The notes under the pieces are model-generated. The model was given only the letters and a program-made list of their open reading frames with translations. It made no database searches and was not told where the DNA came from. DNA of 64,000 nt from Anagrus nilaparvatae (taxonomy: Eukaryota > Arthropoda > Insecta > Hymenoptera > Mymaridae): contig JAKSXM010000007.1 in assembly GCA_022575985.1 (NCBI GenBank), forward strand, positions 39,434,501 to 39,498,500, read 5' to 3'. Shown one piece after another: positions 29,990 through 42,161 of this stretch (its first letter is position 1; each line of letters starts with the position of its first letter). The translations under genes and the position numbers were made by a program.

Positions 29990-30741
29990 TATTTGACAAT
30001 CTATATTTTACATTTAATGATAAAGTGTATAGACAGATTCTGGGCACCCCCATGGGGTCAGCTATATCTCCACTCATTGCTGATCTAGTTATGGAAGATA
30101 TAGAAACTGAAGCTCTGTCTAAATTAGATTTTTCTCCGATTTTTTATTTACACTATGTAGATGACATACTTAGGTGCATTCCCAAAAATAAAATAGAACA
30201 AATGGTTGCGGTTTTTAACAATGTGAACAACAATATTCAGTTTACTTATGAAATTGAAAAAAATAATACAATTAATTTCTTAGATCTACTTTTAATCAAC
30301 AATAATGGTAGAGTTATTACTAATTGGTTTCAAAAACCATGTTTTTCTGGACATCTATTAAATTACAATTCTACTCATCCTAATAGTCAAAAAATATGCA
30401 TCATTTATAATCTAATTGACAGAGCTATAAAATTATCTGATAAAAAGTTTCATTCTGAAAATATTAAACTTTGCAAAAATTTATTATTGTTAAACAATTA
30501 TCCTACTAATTTCATTAATAAATATATCAACAAAAGATTACATATTATCAATCAATTACATAATAATACTAATAATAATAATAATAATATAGATGACAAT
30601 AATAAAAATGAAAATAATAACATTATTAGTATTATTACAAACATATATAATAGAATACCAAAAGTAAAAATACCTTTTTTCCCGGTACTTTTTAACAATA
30701 TAAAAAATATTAAAATAAAAAAATCGTCCCAAAAAATATAA
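29990..30741 (+). pseudogene. PLE reverse transcriptase fragment captured in REP-A
   Basis: An open frame whose PLE part starts at about 29990 (DNLYFTFNDKVYRQI). It contains GTPMGSAISPLIADLVMED, IFYLHYVDDILRCIPK with the catalytic DD, TINFLDLLL, and NKYINKRLHIINQL, the same blocks as the PLE at 24961. It ends at 30741 and its first and last codons are REP-A sequence. RT N-terminus and GIY-YIG domain are absent. The AT-rich Asn tract (about 30565-30630) is low complexity. The frame is uninterrupted, yet the protein would be an RT fragment. Confidence 0.8.
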
Positions 30742-31640
30742 GAATTCATCTTAAGTTTTAATTTTTGTAATAAAAATATTTTTACCCGTTGGGGGGGGGG
30801 TATGAATGGGGGCACTGGGGTCGTCTACAGGGCCAAACGTTGGTGATAAACATTTTTCGTATACATTTTTGGTATAAGCATCCTAAAAAATATTAGAATA
30901 TAGTTCAATTTTTATTTTTCGAAGAAAAAAAATTTTTTTACTCCTTTGGGGGGCTTATGGGGGGCTGGGGGCAAATTGGCTAGTTTTATTGCATTTCTAT
31001 GGCCATATTCAGTTTTAGCACCACCAAAAACCCACATACCGGGGGTTCTACCCTCTGGTACATGATTTTTTTTTTGCCTGCCTGTGTAATAGAGGTATGG
31101 AGCTTTCAAGCTCCGTAGCAGCCAAAGTTGAGACTTTGGAGCTTTGTTTCAATGGAGACTTTTTTTCAGGATAATAAAATATAAAATATACACAAAATTC
31201 ACTTAATTTAATCGAACGGCCATTTCCTATTTATTTGTGCGGGTCCTTTTTCGAAAAATCGCAAAATTAAAAACAAAAGTTATTTCCGTTTTTTAAGTAT
31301 TTGACCATGTTGCCCAAATATTTTTGAGTGCGGATGGTCGCAAATGAAAATTTGTTTTATTTTTTATTCCTTAAAAAAAAAAATAGAATAGGCATATCTA
31401 TCAATTTTTTTTAAATCGCTGCCAAAGTTCAAATTTAAGAAGAAAAAAAGTTTATTTTGGACGGTTTACGGTCTACCAATCAAAAGAATGCACTAAAATC
31501 ACTTCCAAAAGTAGTTTTATCTCAAAGTATATCGTCTAACCTTTTGAATGAGAGGTCGAAAGATGATTTTGAAAGAATCGTTTTACCACGGGAGTATCAG
31601 AAAGTCGAATAAAAAGTCGCTAAAAATTTACTTTTTTGGT

Positions 31641-32875
31641 TCCTCAAAGAGGAACCATTGTGTTAGGTCAAAATTTGATTTTCTATTTTTTGGCATATAA
31701 GCACGTTTTGGGACCCCAGGAAGCTAAAAAACCGGTTTTTAAAAAAAGTCGGTGATATTTTACAAACATAATGGAATTAAGACCTAATTTTTTTTTCAAA
31801 AATTTTTTCACCAAAAAAACTCGATGTACTTGTTTTTTTTTTTAATTTGGATGTAATACCTCATTTATTTCCACGAAAGTAGTTACATTTGAAAGTATGG
31901 TTTTTACTCTATATTTCGAATCTGATACTTGATTTTTTGAAAATTATTTTCCCAAATTTTTTTTCACGAAAAAATACAAAAAACACCAATTTTTTTTTTC
32001 TTTTTGGACATAGTACCTAATTTATTTCTATGAAAGTACTAGTTTTAGAAAGTTAGTTTATAGTCAATTTTTGGATCTGACACCGAATTTTTTTAAAAAT
32101 TTTTTTTTCAAAATTAAAAAAACAAAAAAATTAAAAAACCTGCAATATTTTTTTTTTTGGGTTTAATACCTCATTTAATTTCATGAAAGCACTAATATCT
32201 GAAAATATTGTAACGGGTGATACTTCACAACCATTATCGAATTAAGACCTAATTTTTTTTTCCAAAAATTTTTTCATAAAAAAATCTCAAAATACTTTTT
32301 TTTTTTTTTTTTAATATCGATGTAATATCTCATTTATTTCCATGAAAGTACTTATATTTGAAAGTATGGTTTTTACTCGATATCTCGAATCTGATACTTA
32401 ATTTTTTGAAAATTGTTTTCCAAAAATTATTGTCATAAAAAAATACAAAAAACACCAAATTTTTTTTTCTTTTTGGACGTAGTACCAATATTTCTACGAG
32501 GGTACTAGTTTTAGAAAGTTCGTTTATAGTAATTTTTTGGATCTGATACCGAATATTTTCAAAATTTTTTTCTCCAAATCAAAAAAACAAAAAAAAAAAA
32601 AACTGCAAAATTTTTTTTTTTTTTGGTGTAATACTTCATTTAATTCCATGAAAGTACTATCTTGAATAATTATTATCCAATGAATTACGTTAGATTTTAT
32701 TTTGAAAAAAATAGATTTAGTTAAATTCTATACATAAATTTTCTTTTAACTTTTAAAAGTTAATAGAAATGTATGTATGATTGCATGCTTGTAATCGGTG
32801 ATATCTGTGGCATATTGAAGTTTTAAGCTCATTGTTTGAGGAACCTTAGTGCCAGCTAGTTGGAAGGGTATTTTT
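31641..32875 (-). repeat. REP-B element inserted in the REP-A right arm
   Basis: It begins TGGTTCCTCAAAGAGGAACC, a perfect hairpin, and ends with GAGGAACCTTAGTGCCAGCT then AGTTGGAAGGGTA. GGTTCCTCAAA is inverted between the ends. The centre is six units of roughly 155 bp starting near 31855, each with a TAATACCTCATTTATTTCC-like block and a GAAAGTAC-type block. It lies in a T run in the REP-A arm, with no clear target duplication. No coding capacity. The layout resembles Helentron-associated INE elements, an inference. Confidence 0.75.
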
Positions 32876-33030
32876 TGTCATTAATAGGCCGCCAATTAGA
32901 GCTGAAGGCATCTGGAGGTCTGTAAACTTCAGGATCCTATTTTTTTTAGGTGTACTTTGACCTAATACAATTAGTTTTTAAATATCTTTCGTGGGCCGAT
33001 TCACTATATAGATCCGGGTATAGCCTTTGA

Positions 33031-33639
33031 AGAGACTAATCTCTATTGTAGCAGTTAACTAAACTAACTAAGCAAATAAACTATGAATACTATTTTTTTT
33101 TAAATTATTTTTTATTCTTTTCTAAGTTGCTGGCTCATTTTATTTTAATTTTTCTTGATTAATGTTCAACTCTTATACCTCGACAAAAAAACTTTTATAA
33201 TTCAAAAAAAATTTGTATATTATAAAGTAAAATATGTAAATAGAAAAATTGAAAAATATTTTTTTTTAAGTTCAGATTTCGAATTAAGCAAGTTTTTTTT
33301 TTAAACTTTTTAAACGGAAGCTGGCCGAGACCGACGTGGTTGGAAAAAAACTTATACTTAGACTAATTAATTTAAGCTCCCATGCAAATGCTCAGTGAAG
33401 CCAGGCACGAGTGATACGTTTTCTTGATAGTACTTAAATTTTACGCCCACGGTGCTTAAAATATGTTTAACCTGCTAAGGAAGAAAACTAATATAGAATA
33501 TTTCGAGATAACTTTTACGCAAGAATTTTACACTTGGAAAGATAAAAAAAAATTATTTTAATTAAAAATAAATTAATTTTTGATTGAAAATTAATAATAT
33601 TTTTGGTTAGTAAAAATCTTTTTCTCTGATTTTTGGTAA
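33031..33639. other. AT-rich spacer with a small shared repeat
   Basis: 33388-33470 (GAAGCCAGGCACGAGTGATA through CACGGTGCTTA) is a diverged relative of 57480-57598 in inverse orientation. Nothing else recognised. Confidence 0.45.
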
Positions 33640-34275
33640 CCTACTGAAAACTAAAACTTCTTAAGGAAAATATAGACTTCCATATTTTCTTATTTGAATC
33701 TTAAAAGGCTCGGGATAAATAATTGAATTAAAAAAGAATTTTCGCGCAGATAAAAGTTGATTTTGCAAGCCAGAAAAAGTTATGACACTACATTTCTTAG
33801 TATTAAAAGCATAACTTATAAAACCAACCATTTGTGAACGCTAAAAATATTAGCTTGATGTAGGCTTGTATCAAACTCATTCTCAACGACTTTACCTAAC
33901 CTGGAGACATCAGTTAATAGCTCAAGAGTAGAGAATTCTATTCATAAGTTATTTATAAAAATAATTTACAATAAAAGCCCAGCATATGAGCCTTGAGCTA
34001 TCCTTGACGATGGTATGAAGCTGATGGATATATTGTTGTTGTAAAGGATCATTGTTCTTCTAACAATTAACAATAAAATAACATTTTTAGTGCTTAATCT
34101 CTAATACCCAAATTACAAAATTTATTAGTCATTGTGTTCTAGAGAATCAAAAGTCTTAGAAAAATCTAGATAGACAACATTTGTTTGACAATTAGAATTT
34201 ATATTATGTACGAAAAAAATACTTGAAAATTTGAGCAAGCTTGTTTCCAACAACCTGTTATTTATGAATCCGTGT
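33640..34275 (-). pseudogene. LINE reverse transcriptase fragment, minus strand
   Basis: The minus strand gives, across frame changes, GFINNRLLETSLLKFSSIFF, NVVYLDFSKTFDSLEH (RT motif A with its Asp), AQGSYAGLLL...IFINNL (the PQG region) and LCFNTKKCSVITFS. These are ordered RT blocks of a Jockey/CR1-like LINE. The catalytic YADD region is not legible. A heavily decayed relic with no intact frame. Confidence 0.65.
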
Positions 34276-34720
34276 TAATTTATGGAAATTATGCCACTTA
34301 CAAGGGACCCTCCCGAGGTGTCCCCCTCCTATTTCGATGAAACTGAAATATGTTATAGAGCATCCAATAATAAGCGACACATATTTTTTTTTATCGGCCA
34401 ATAAACTATTCTAAGGGGTGAAAACCACCCTTGAAAGTGACCCCCGAAAACGATTTTATTCTAATTTCCCGAAAAATACGTAGAATTTTCAGGCAATAAT
34501 CATGGCGTTAATTTACTTACTAATAGGTGGTTATATGCATGATAAGTTTCCCAACAAGGGTTGCAACCCCTATTTGTAAGGGGTAAAGAGCAGATTTTTT
34601 TTCAACATTTTGTGTTCCAAAAATTCAGGAACTTCCTGTAAATTTCTAAAAACTATAAAACTTTTAAGTAAATACTAAAATAAAGTTGACGTCTTTCTTG
34701 AAAATTTTTTTTCATTTTGG
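34276..34720. repeat. Unclassified repeat-like block
   Basis: A block with runs such as GGGACCCTCCCGAGGTGTCC, AGGGGTGAAAACCACCCTTG and GTGACCCCCGAAAACG. Its style is like non-autonomous insect repeats, yet no second copy was seen in this window. No coding sequence. Confidence 0.35.
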
Positions 34721-34723
34721 TTC

Positions 34724-35080
34724 CTCAAAGAGCATTGTGATAGGTCAAATTTCGATTTTTGATTTTTTGGCATATAAGCATGTTTTGAGACCCTAGGAAG
34801 CTAAGAATCCGGTTTTTAAAAAAAATCTGTGTGTGTATGTATGTAATTGGTGATATTTCACAAACATTACGGAGTTAAGAACTAATTTTTTTTTTTAAAT
34901 TTTTTTATCAAAAAAGCTTAAGGTACTTTTTTTTTTAATTTGGATGTAATACCTCATTTATTTCCAGTACTTTAAAGTACTTATATTCGAAGGTATGATT
35001 TTTACTCGATATCTCGACATCTCGAAAATTTTTTAACGAAAAAATACAAAAAAAATATTATTTTTTATTAATTAAAGACT
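34724..35080 (-). repeat. Truncated REP-B copy
   Basis: Starts GGTTCCTCAAAGAG and continues with the GGCATATAAGCATGTTTTGA, TTGGTGATATTTCACAAAC and TGTAATACCTCATTTATTTC blocks of REP-B in the orientation of 31641. It ends after about one internal unit. Confidence 0.7.
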
Positions 35081-35329
35081 AATTAAAACACTTGTTTTAT
35101 TTAAATATAAACTAAAATAAAGAGTAATAATTTTTAGTAAACCTCATGCCGCGTGCGCACCCCCCACATTTATTGATGAATAAAATTCTTTAATTATTAA
35201 AAATCATTTACTCAGAATAAAGTTATTAATAAACATTAGTTGTCAAAATTAATTTTTGTTTATGGTATTCAAAAGTACTTATTTGTTTATTAGGAATTTA
35301 CGGAACACAATGCAATAAATTCCATTTGG
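35081..35329. other. AT-rich spacer
   Basis: No feature recognised. Confidence 0.4.
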
Positions 35330-38300
35330 GGTGGTCTGGAAATAAGCCACATTTGGTAAATACATGACACGCTGGAATTATATGGGATTTTGGGCCTATG
35401 GACTGGCTGGAGTTACCTATTGACACGATGCTGAATAAGCCATAAACCTCTAGTTTGTTCCCTTAGTGTTGATAACTCTAGGTCGGATTGAACAGCCTTC
35501 TCGTGGCTACACTGTTTATTGCGCATGCGCATACAAATTTCCATTGACCAACGTTGAGGTTTGCACACGTCATACCTGGGCGTCATTCAATCGACGGCTC
35601 TTGGCTGGGGTCTCAATGGCCCCACATGTTGATAGTTTATTTCAACCCCACTCAGCTTCCCTTGGGACGCCAGGTAGGATGACTCTTTGCTGATTGTCAC
35701 CGAACTCACTACGAGGGGTACGTCATTTCTTTGCGCAGACATCTTTGAATAGGGCACATAACCCTCCTTTCTCTCAGATGTCTCAAATGGCAGCTTAGAT
35801 AATTTGATAATAAAGCAAATAGATGAAAAGAATTTTGTGTTCTTCTACGGACTCTCTGTAGTAGGGTTCCACGGCGGTAGTGTCCTAATATAAATAGGAC
35901 TCTGTTGCCATTGGTTCTTTCGTGTTCGGGTCGTTTGCCCAATGTCTGCGGGTTGATTCAGAAAAAGCCTCAGAAATCTGAAAAGTTCGTCGGGATTGGT
36001 TGTTTGTGTTTCTGTCATAAATGTGTGTCTTTAATGTTTCAGCCAATAACTTTTGGACGTAAGGCTATACTGGGTGATTATCAGATAAACCTTGACAGCA
36101 TTGGGCGATCGGCCCGGATAGGACTAAGCCTAGGATCTTCGCTTTTTGAGAGGCCCTCGAATGTCCTCTCTTGATGAGTCGCTGAGATCTTGAGTCTCAC
36201 TATCGATCAAAGCTTCCTTGATTGAACTCTGTTCAAGTAAATTAATTTAAATTAAATCAAATTTAATGACCTTATTAACTATGGGAGCAGGGATCTGGGG
36301 ATATCGATTATTCTTTTTGTAATGCAAATTGAAACTGCAACGGCCGGAGTAGTCTTACCTGGCAGTTTTTAATAAACAATTACAGAATACCTTCTATGTG
36401 AACCATTGGGATTATGTTCATCTGCTTAAAATTGCGTATTATGTCAGCAGACATGAAAGCAAAAACCTCAAATCTGCAGGACACTCAGCGGCTCCTATTC
36501 CCTGTACCTTGCACTGAGAATGGGGGCTGTTGCAGATCTGACTCCAGCTTGCGACGGGCTAGAATATCGCTAAATGATTAGCAACCATAGTGGTAGGAAC
36601 CTACTTTATTGTCACCCGGCTCACGCGATGGGTAAAAATGACCGTATGATGCTAGCGGACATAGAGCGAAGGTGTATTTCCTCTTATCTGAAGGACTAAT
36701 ATTGGTCGCCACCCTGGGACTGGTATCTGGGGCGCTGATGGATGGATAACCGAATGGTACTCTTACCTGTATTCTCTTAAGAGCGCTTTGTCCAGTGAAG
36801 TAGGCTATTTTATTTCCAAAATGCAAAATGATAAATACACACTACCCCAGGCTGATAAGTCTCTTTCTCAACACGAGACGAATTCAGCTGCCAATTCCGA
36901 TTGGAATCCGAGTTGAAGCCTCGATGGTTGGCACTGATCCCAAGAATTTTGTGAGGGATCAAAAATTTTGCACGGAGACGGATTTAACATCTAATTCCGT
37001 CCACGGTGGAACTAATGGTGTTCCCCAAGACCACTTAATGCATGATTCAATACGTGAACTCCACGATTATGCGCTTGATGCACCAAACAATGGTGCTGGC
37101 AAAAGTAGCAATGGAATAGAAGGTGCTATAGGTGCTATAAATGCTGATAACATACCATCTGGTATTGAAACAGAATTAACTTGGGTAGACTGCATTAAAA
37201 ATATGTAGGCCATAATTGACAACAGTCGGAATGAGGATGTTCAAATAGGCAAGTGCAAATCAAATCTCTTGAAGCACTTGTCGGTTATGAAGGAAGCGTT
37301 TCAGGCCATGGAGAAATATCATTGCCAGATGAAAGATGAATGTGAAACGATGACTGTTCATTTCACTGAGATACAGAAGACCCAACGGAAGAACGTTGGG
37401 ATGTCAATTAAAAATGGCGTTTCAAAGTTTGAAAAAATTCTCGAGCAGCTAAGCTTGATTAAGCAAAGACAAGTTAATGAGGCCAAAATAATGAAGACTG
37501 TTCTCTTACTTCGAATTACACAAAGTAAGAAAACAGCCACCAAAGAGGACTCGACCCCTTACTTCAGATGAGGACTCACCGGATTCGAGGCATACTATGA
37601 AAAAAACTGCCGAGAATAACCAAAAGGTTGAATGCGCACACCAGAATCAGAACGGGAAGCCGACTATGCCTCATAAAAAATTAGATATCCGAATAGAGAA
37701 ATCTAAAGAGGCAGAAAGCAAGCTGCAGCAAAAGCAGGAGAAACAACGGCAAGATAAAGAAAAGAGACAGAAGCTGCTGCAGTAAGTAAGTGCGTAGCAC
37801 CAACAGCGCAAGGATAAGCAGAAGCCAAAGCCTCAAATTCAAGACAGGGCGACGGATCCCAATGCCAGGAATAAAAAAACACACAAGCAAGGCGGAAAAG
37901 AAGAGGCGAAGAAAGGAGAGATTGGCTGCTGCCAAATTACAGCAAATACTGGAGCTGCAAACCGGCCAGGTTGGTCAAACTGGAAATTCTGACCAACAGG
38001 TGGTGGTATATCAGCAGCAGAACCAGGGAGATAAACTCCCAGAGAAATGGGAAAAAATTAAGAAGAAGGCAAAGAAGAAAAAAAAGACGAAATTGAAGCA
38101 GCAAGCCCAAAGCATAAGAAGCACGGATACCGAGGTGGAAACGCAGGTTTAAGAGAAGGAAGGAAGCCTTTCATATTACTCCTGCGATGGGAAAAAGCTA
38201 TGAGGAAACGCTCCTTGAAATAAAGAAGAGCGAGAATATCGAGGAATCTGGCATGAAGATCCACCGAATGAGGAAAACTCAAAATGGCAGCGTCCTTATT

Positions 38301-38870
38301 GAGTTGAAGGCCATCGAGGTCCGACAAAATCTGGTACAAGCGGTGAAGTCGGTCACGGGCCCTGAGTCAAATGTTCGGGATTTAATCCCCGCTCTTAAAC
38401 TCGAAATTCGAGATTTGGATGGGGTCACGAAAGAAAAGGAGATTCTGGTAGCTGTCGCCAAGGCCATTGGAATCGAAAAAGGAGACTTATCCCCGGTGAC
38501 TATTTTCAAAACCAAAGGCACGACGAGCCATATGGCCGTGGTGGACCTACTTGAGGTTGACGCTTTACGCCTGGCCAGACACATTGTTGCAACAGATTGT
38601 TCGCCAAAAGGATATAAGTATTCTTTTACTAAGCAAGCAACCTCACAAATACAACCCGCAAGGCTAGCGGTCCGATGACACAAATGTTTTTGCCATATGA
38701 CTCCGAGGCAGAGCCCAAGTGTCCCGAAAAGAAAGAGGCAACTGCCGCCTGCTATATTTGTCAAATTTACAAGGAGCTGAGCATTATTAATATTGCCGTT
38801 AGCTGCGGCCGTCATCTCCAAGAGCTAGAGCATCAACGAGAAGAGACAACTAGCCGATAATTTAAAAATA
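35330..38870 (+). mobile_element. R1-like element: 5' region and ORF1
   Basis: A GC-richer island. The 5' untranslated region (about 35330-36827) shares long blocks with 6470-8105. ORF1 follows, broken. The copy stops near 38870 without ORF2 or poly-A, so its 3' part is missing. ORF1 also resembles the minus-strand relic at 60300-60780. Confidence 0.75.
36828..38870 (+). pseudogene. R1-type ORF1 (Gag-like) with stops and frameshifts
   Basis: 36828-37571 is one frame with an in-frame stop at 37206; it is Lys/Glu-rich and coiled-coil-like (HLSVMKEAFQAMEKYHCQM, FEKILEQLSLIKQRQVNEAK). Frames then change at about 37590 and 37790 through very basic segments (SKAEKKRRRKERLAAAKLQQ). 38187-38678 is the conserved ORF1 region: GKSYEETLLEIKKSE, NGSVLIELKAIE, LIPALKLEIRDLDGVTKEKE, an RRM-like domain found in R1/R2-type ORF1. 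A Cys-bearing stretch after 38680 (KCPEKKEATAACYICQ) may be a remnant of the zinc knuckles. Not functional. Confidence 0.75.
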
Positions 38871-39569
38871 CATGTGCTTCAGGGTTCTAAGTGCGTGTGC
38901 GAGGTTCGGTAAATTGCAAGTGTATATATTGTATCAATTTTATAAAAATATTAACCCTAAGGGTTGTACATAATTTAAATTAATAAATTGATTAAAAATC
39001 ATCAATATTAAAAATATAAAGTGTATATTTTTGTGCATGTTCATATACGCGTGATGATTATCTTAACGATTGTCTTAACCCCTTTATTTAGAACTCCCCC
39101 TACTTATCTAGGAGATTGTTTCTTATGCAGGAGCTAGCCAAATAACGAGGTAAGCAGGTGAACCCTCACATATTATTATTATTATTATGTTTATATTGTA
39201 AGCACATGTTTTTAGTTAAAAGGCGCTCTATATTAATATTAACACATATACATGCGCCTATAATATTACTTTTATTTGTTTAACCCTAAATTCCCACGTT
39301 ATAAAACTGAAGTTATACCTGAAAAGGGAGTTCCAGTTTGCAACAAACAAGCGCAGAGGGGTTTATGTGTGGTTATCCACCGGTGGTCTCCCAGTTGTGC
39401 ACTTTGTACAACTGTGGCGGTCATAGAAATTTGTGGGTCTTTAAGGCCCGCAAACACCCCATGGCTGATGCCAGATTCACAAGATTCCCTTGACAAAAAA
39501 AAAAAAATACCATAAATTCCATCCTCCACTTCTTAAGTAGAGCCTATCTTATCTTACTTCTATATATAT
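38871..39569 (+). other. Spacer with a poly-A-tailed fragment
   Basis: 39250-39506 is less AT-rich and ends GATTCCCTTGAC followed by a run of 13 A, as a retroposed 3' end would. It has a TTATACCTGAAAAGGGAGTT block that loosely recalls the R1 3' UTR (TAATACCTAAACAGGGAGTC). Source not established. The rest shows nothing. Confidence 0.4.
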
Positions 39570-40330
39570 TTGAAAATTTATTTGTGTGTCTATGTGTGTG
39601 TGTGTGTGTATTATCATCAGGGTCAAACCAGTGAACGAAATTATATAAAACCGGTGTCAAATTAAAGAAAAAATGTCTGCGAGTGACATAGGCCATAGTT
39701 TTGCGATTCAGCTATCGTACTTTTGTAGATATTCAATTTTTAGTGTTTTTGAAGTTGATAAAATTTTTAAAAACTTTTAACAAAAAATAAAATTTCTTGA
39801 GACTATTGAAAAATTTCACTGTCACACTTTGTAGTATTCGAATCAGCACCAATTCTTAAGTATTCTCCTAAATTTTTTTTCAAAACAGAGGTATCTTTTA
39901 AATTTTATAAAATATTTTTGAAGCTGGTAAAAAATTTTTTTAAATTTTTTTATTTTTTATGGTATTTATCTATTTGTGGGTCTGTGTGTGTTTCATTATC
40001 AGGGTCGAATCCATGTCAAAATGAAGTGTCAAACTATAGAAAAAAAGTCTGCGTATGACATAGGTCATAGTTTTGCAACTCAGCTACCTTACTTTTGGAG
40101 ATATTCAATTTTTACTATATTTGGAAAAAATAAAATTTTTTGAAAATTTGATTAAAAAGTGAAATAACTTCCTAATATGATAAAATTTTACGATCGCAAA
40201 TGGTATTACTCGATTCGGCAAGAATTTATACGTACTCAGATAAATTCGTATAAAAAAAAGACGTTTCTTTAAAAATTTGTAAAATTTTTTTGATTTTTCA
40301 AACAAAATTTTTGATAATTTGCAGTAAAAA
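39570..40330 (+). repeat. Diverged direct repeat, two units of about 390 bp
   Basis: 39578-39960 and 39965-40330 share the blocks TGTGTGTG...ATTATCA-GGGTC, GTGTCAAA, TGACATAGGYCATAGTTTTG and TTTTGKAGATATTCAATTTT in the same order. No coding potential. Confidence 0.65.
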
Positions 40331-41099
40331 TAAAAAAACTAGAGAAAAATTTCAGGAAATTTTATACATTCTTTACTATTCAGAAAAAACATGATTGTTG
40401 TATCATAAATTAATTTTTTTACAAATTAGTTAATCGAGATTATCATTAAAGAAAAATTAGGACCCTCTGAAAAACTAGATTTTGCATTTCCAGGAGTTAA
40501 ACGCGCGATTGTTTATTTAAAAATGACTGTATTATTTGCAATTTATATTGTTTATGCTACAAACTATTAGGACTATAAGGAGGCCCCTCTGAAAATTATT
40601 TGATAATTTTTCATTATCAGGCCTTGAATTCTCTAGATCAAAAAATACCGAAAAAATTGCTTATCCAGTTAATAATACGAAGTTTAAATGATGAAATCAC
40701 TAGCTGACTAACATGATTCATAATAAGTCTTAAAGTCTGTAAGTCTATTGTATACCAGAATAGTACACGAGATATTAATATTAAAATGCTAGATTCTGTT
40801 CGTGCGGGAGAAACACGTCGATTCGATAAGAAATAAAATATCTTCAGGATTACAAATAGTCTTCCCAATACCTTTTCAAATGTGTTTGTGTAATTAATAG
40901 TTATAACTTTACTGGGGATAGAACTAGGCTCCTCTGAAAACTCTTAATGTGTTTGCATAATTATAAATTTGCAGTGAAACATGATTTTCTTAAGCAACAG
41001 AAACAAAAGCAAAGGTAATACAGGGGGGCGGAGCCCCCTTTCCAACTTTTGCTAGTAAAAATATATAGCAAAGGGCTACAAGAATTTCTTGAATATTGA
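40331..41099. other. AT-rich stretch
   Basis: CCCTCTGAAAA-type blocks recur at about 40460, 40580 and 40930. A GGGGGCGGAGCCCCC hairpin is at about 41023-41038. No gene. Confidence 0.4.
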
Positions 41100-41103
41100 T
41101 TAA

Positions 41104-41790
41104 GGTACATTGCTACTTGGCGCGCCTGCGACGTCAAGCAAAACCCGCAAATTAGTTTACAGGAAAACGGGAAGAGATAAAGGAAAATTTTTTTGGGATA
41201 TAATAAATGAAATAATAAAGTATGTAAAAAAATTTTTTTTAATTAATTTTTATAATTTTTTATGCGTTTAAATTTTATTTGCAGTTCAAGAATTTTCGCC
41301 GTAAAAAGCTGCTGGTAGCCAAGATAAAAAATGTTTGGCAGCACTTAGCGAAAAAAAAAAGAATTATAAATTACATGAGTATGGTTATCGTGTGAACTAA
41401 CATTTTTAATTTTGGCCAAAAAAAAAAAAAGTTATTAAAATTTTTAAAAAAATTTCGAAAAAAGTAATTTTTTTTCTACGTTTGAATTATTTTAGTTCAC
41501 ACAAAAACTACACATTTTGTAAGTGTCTGGACCAAATTTGGAGTCGATCGGACTAGGTGGTTTTGATTTATCCTGGGTACCAGGTGCAAAAAAGTAGTTT
41601 CGAGAAAAAGGCGTTTAAAGTTTTTAAGCGCTTATATATTGAAGGGCGGGGGCTCCATAAAAGAAGATCTAAAGTATATAAAAAATATTTCGATTGATAT
41701 AAAAATTTACATATTCTTGAATAGTTTTTCAACAGAAAAAAAAATAAAAAAATTTTGACCCGAGAAAATTTTATGAAGTAGCAATGTACC
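41104..41790. mobile_element. TTAA-flanked DNA element, 687 bp
   Basis: The ends are GGTACATTGCTACTT and its exact inverse; TTAA lies on both sides (41100-41103 and 41791-41794). The TTAA target is used by piggyBac and Kolobok transposases. The ends do not begin CCC as in typical piggyBac, so the superfamily is open. No transposase; non-autonomous. Confidence 0.85.
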
Positions 41791-41794
41791 TTAA

Positions 41795-41995
41795 TAATAT
41801 GCAAAGGGAGATAAACTCCAATCACCCTTTTACTAGGTTTAAAGGTATAGCTAAATCAATACAGACCCCTACCGCTATGACTTACAGGACTAATGTAAAA
41901 TATCTACAAGACAGGAGGGGATACCACTTATATTGACTGTATAGTCGATATAAGAAATCATATATCGACTGTAAGCCCTTTCAAACTCTAAGACC
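41795..41995 (+). pseudogene. Coding-like fragment, family not recognised
   Basis: A readable stretch gives NSNHPFTRFKGIAKSIQTPT and TYRTNVKYLQDRRGYHLY, then after a one-base shift IDCIVDIRNHISTVSPFK. It reads as protein rather than chance AT-rich sequence. Coding-like text may also lie just left of the TTAA element, which would mean that element interrupted it. I cannot name the family; a retroelement Gag is possible. Confidence 0.4.
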
Positions 41996-42161
41996 AGTTA
42001 GTTAGGAACTAGCAAGTCTGTACGAACGCGTTTAAGTAATATCATTTTAGCAATTCTAAACTCAGTCATCACTAATTCTTAGATGGTTGTTAATAAGTCA
42101 GATAGGAAGAATCAACAGTCCAGTTCGGAAGTATCAAAGACTAAAAAAGAAGCAATATTAT

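Larger units (their letters stand above)
28421..33030. repeat. REP-A: large palindromic element with internal repeats
   Basis: The left arm (28421 to about 29060) recurs inverted at about 31090-31640 and 32876-33030; the right arm is split by a REP-B insertion. Arm markers include GATCCTGAAGTTTA, the ATGCCTTCAGCTCTAATTGG block, TTGGTAGACC and TTTGGCTGCTACGGAGC. The interior has direct and inverted repeats of about 160 bp built around CAGTGCCCCCATTCACCCCC and TTCTTATGTTTTTTG, a 110-bp MITE and a PLE fragment. No transposase of its own was found. Diverged copy at 8636. Confidence 0.8.

Noticed and set aside
35466..35942. Short frames of 75-77 codons in the R1-like 5' region
   Set aside because: They lie in untranslated leader sequence and show no domain.
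36150..36215. TTGATGAGTCGCTGAGA as a second hammerhead core
   Set aside because: No GAAA box or pairing stems at the right distances.
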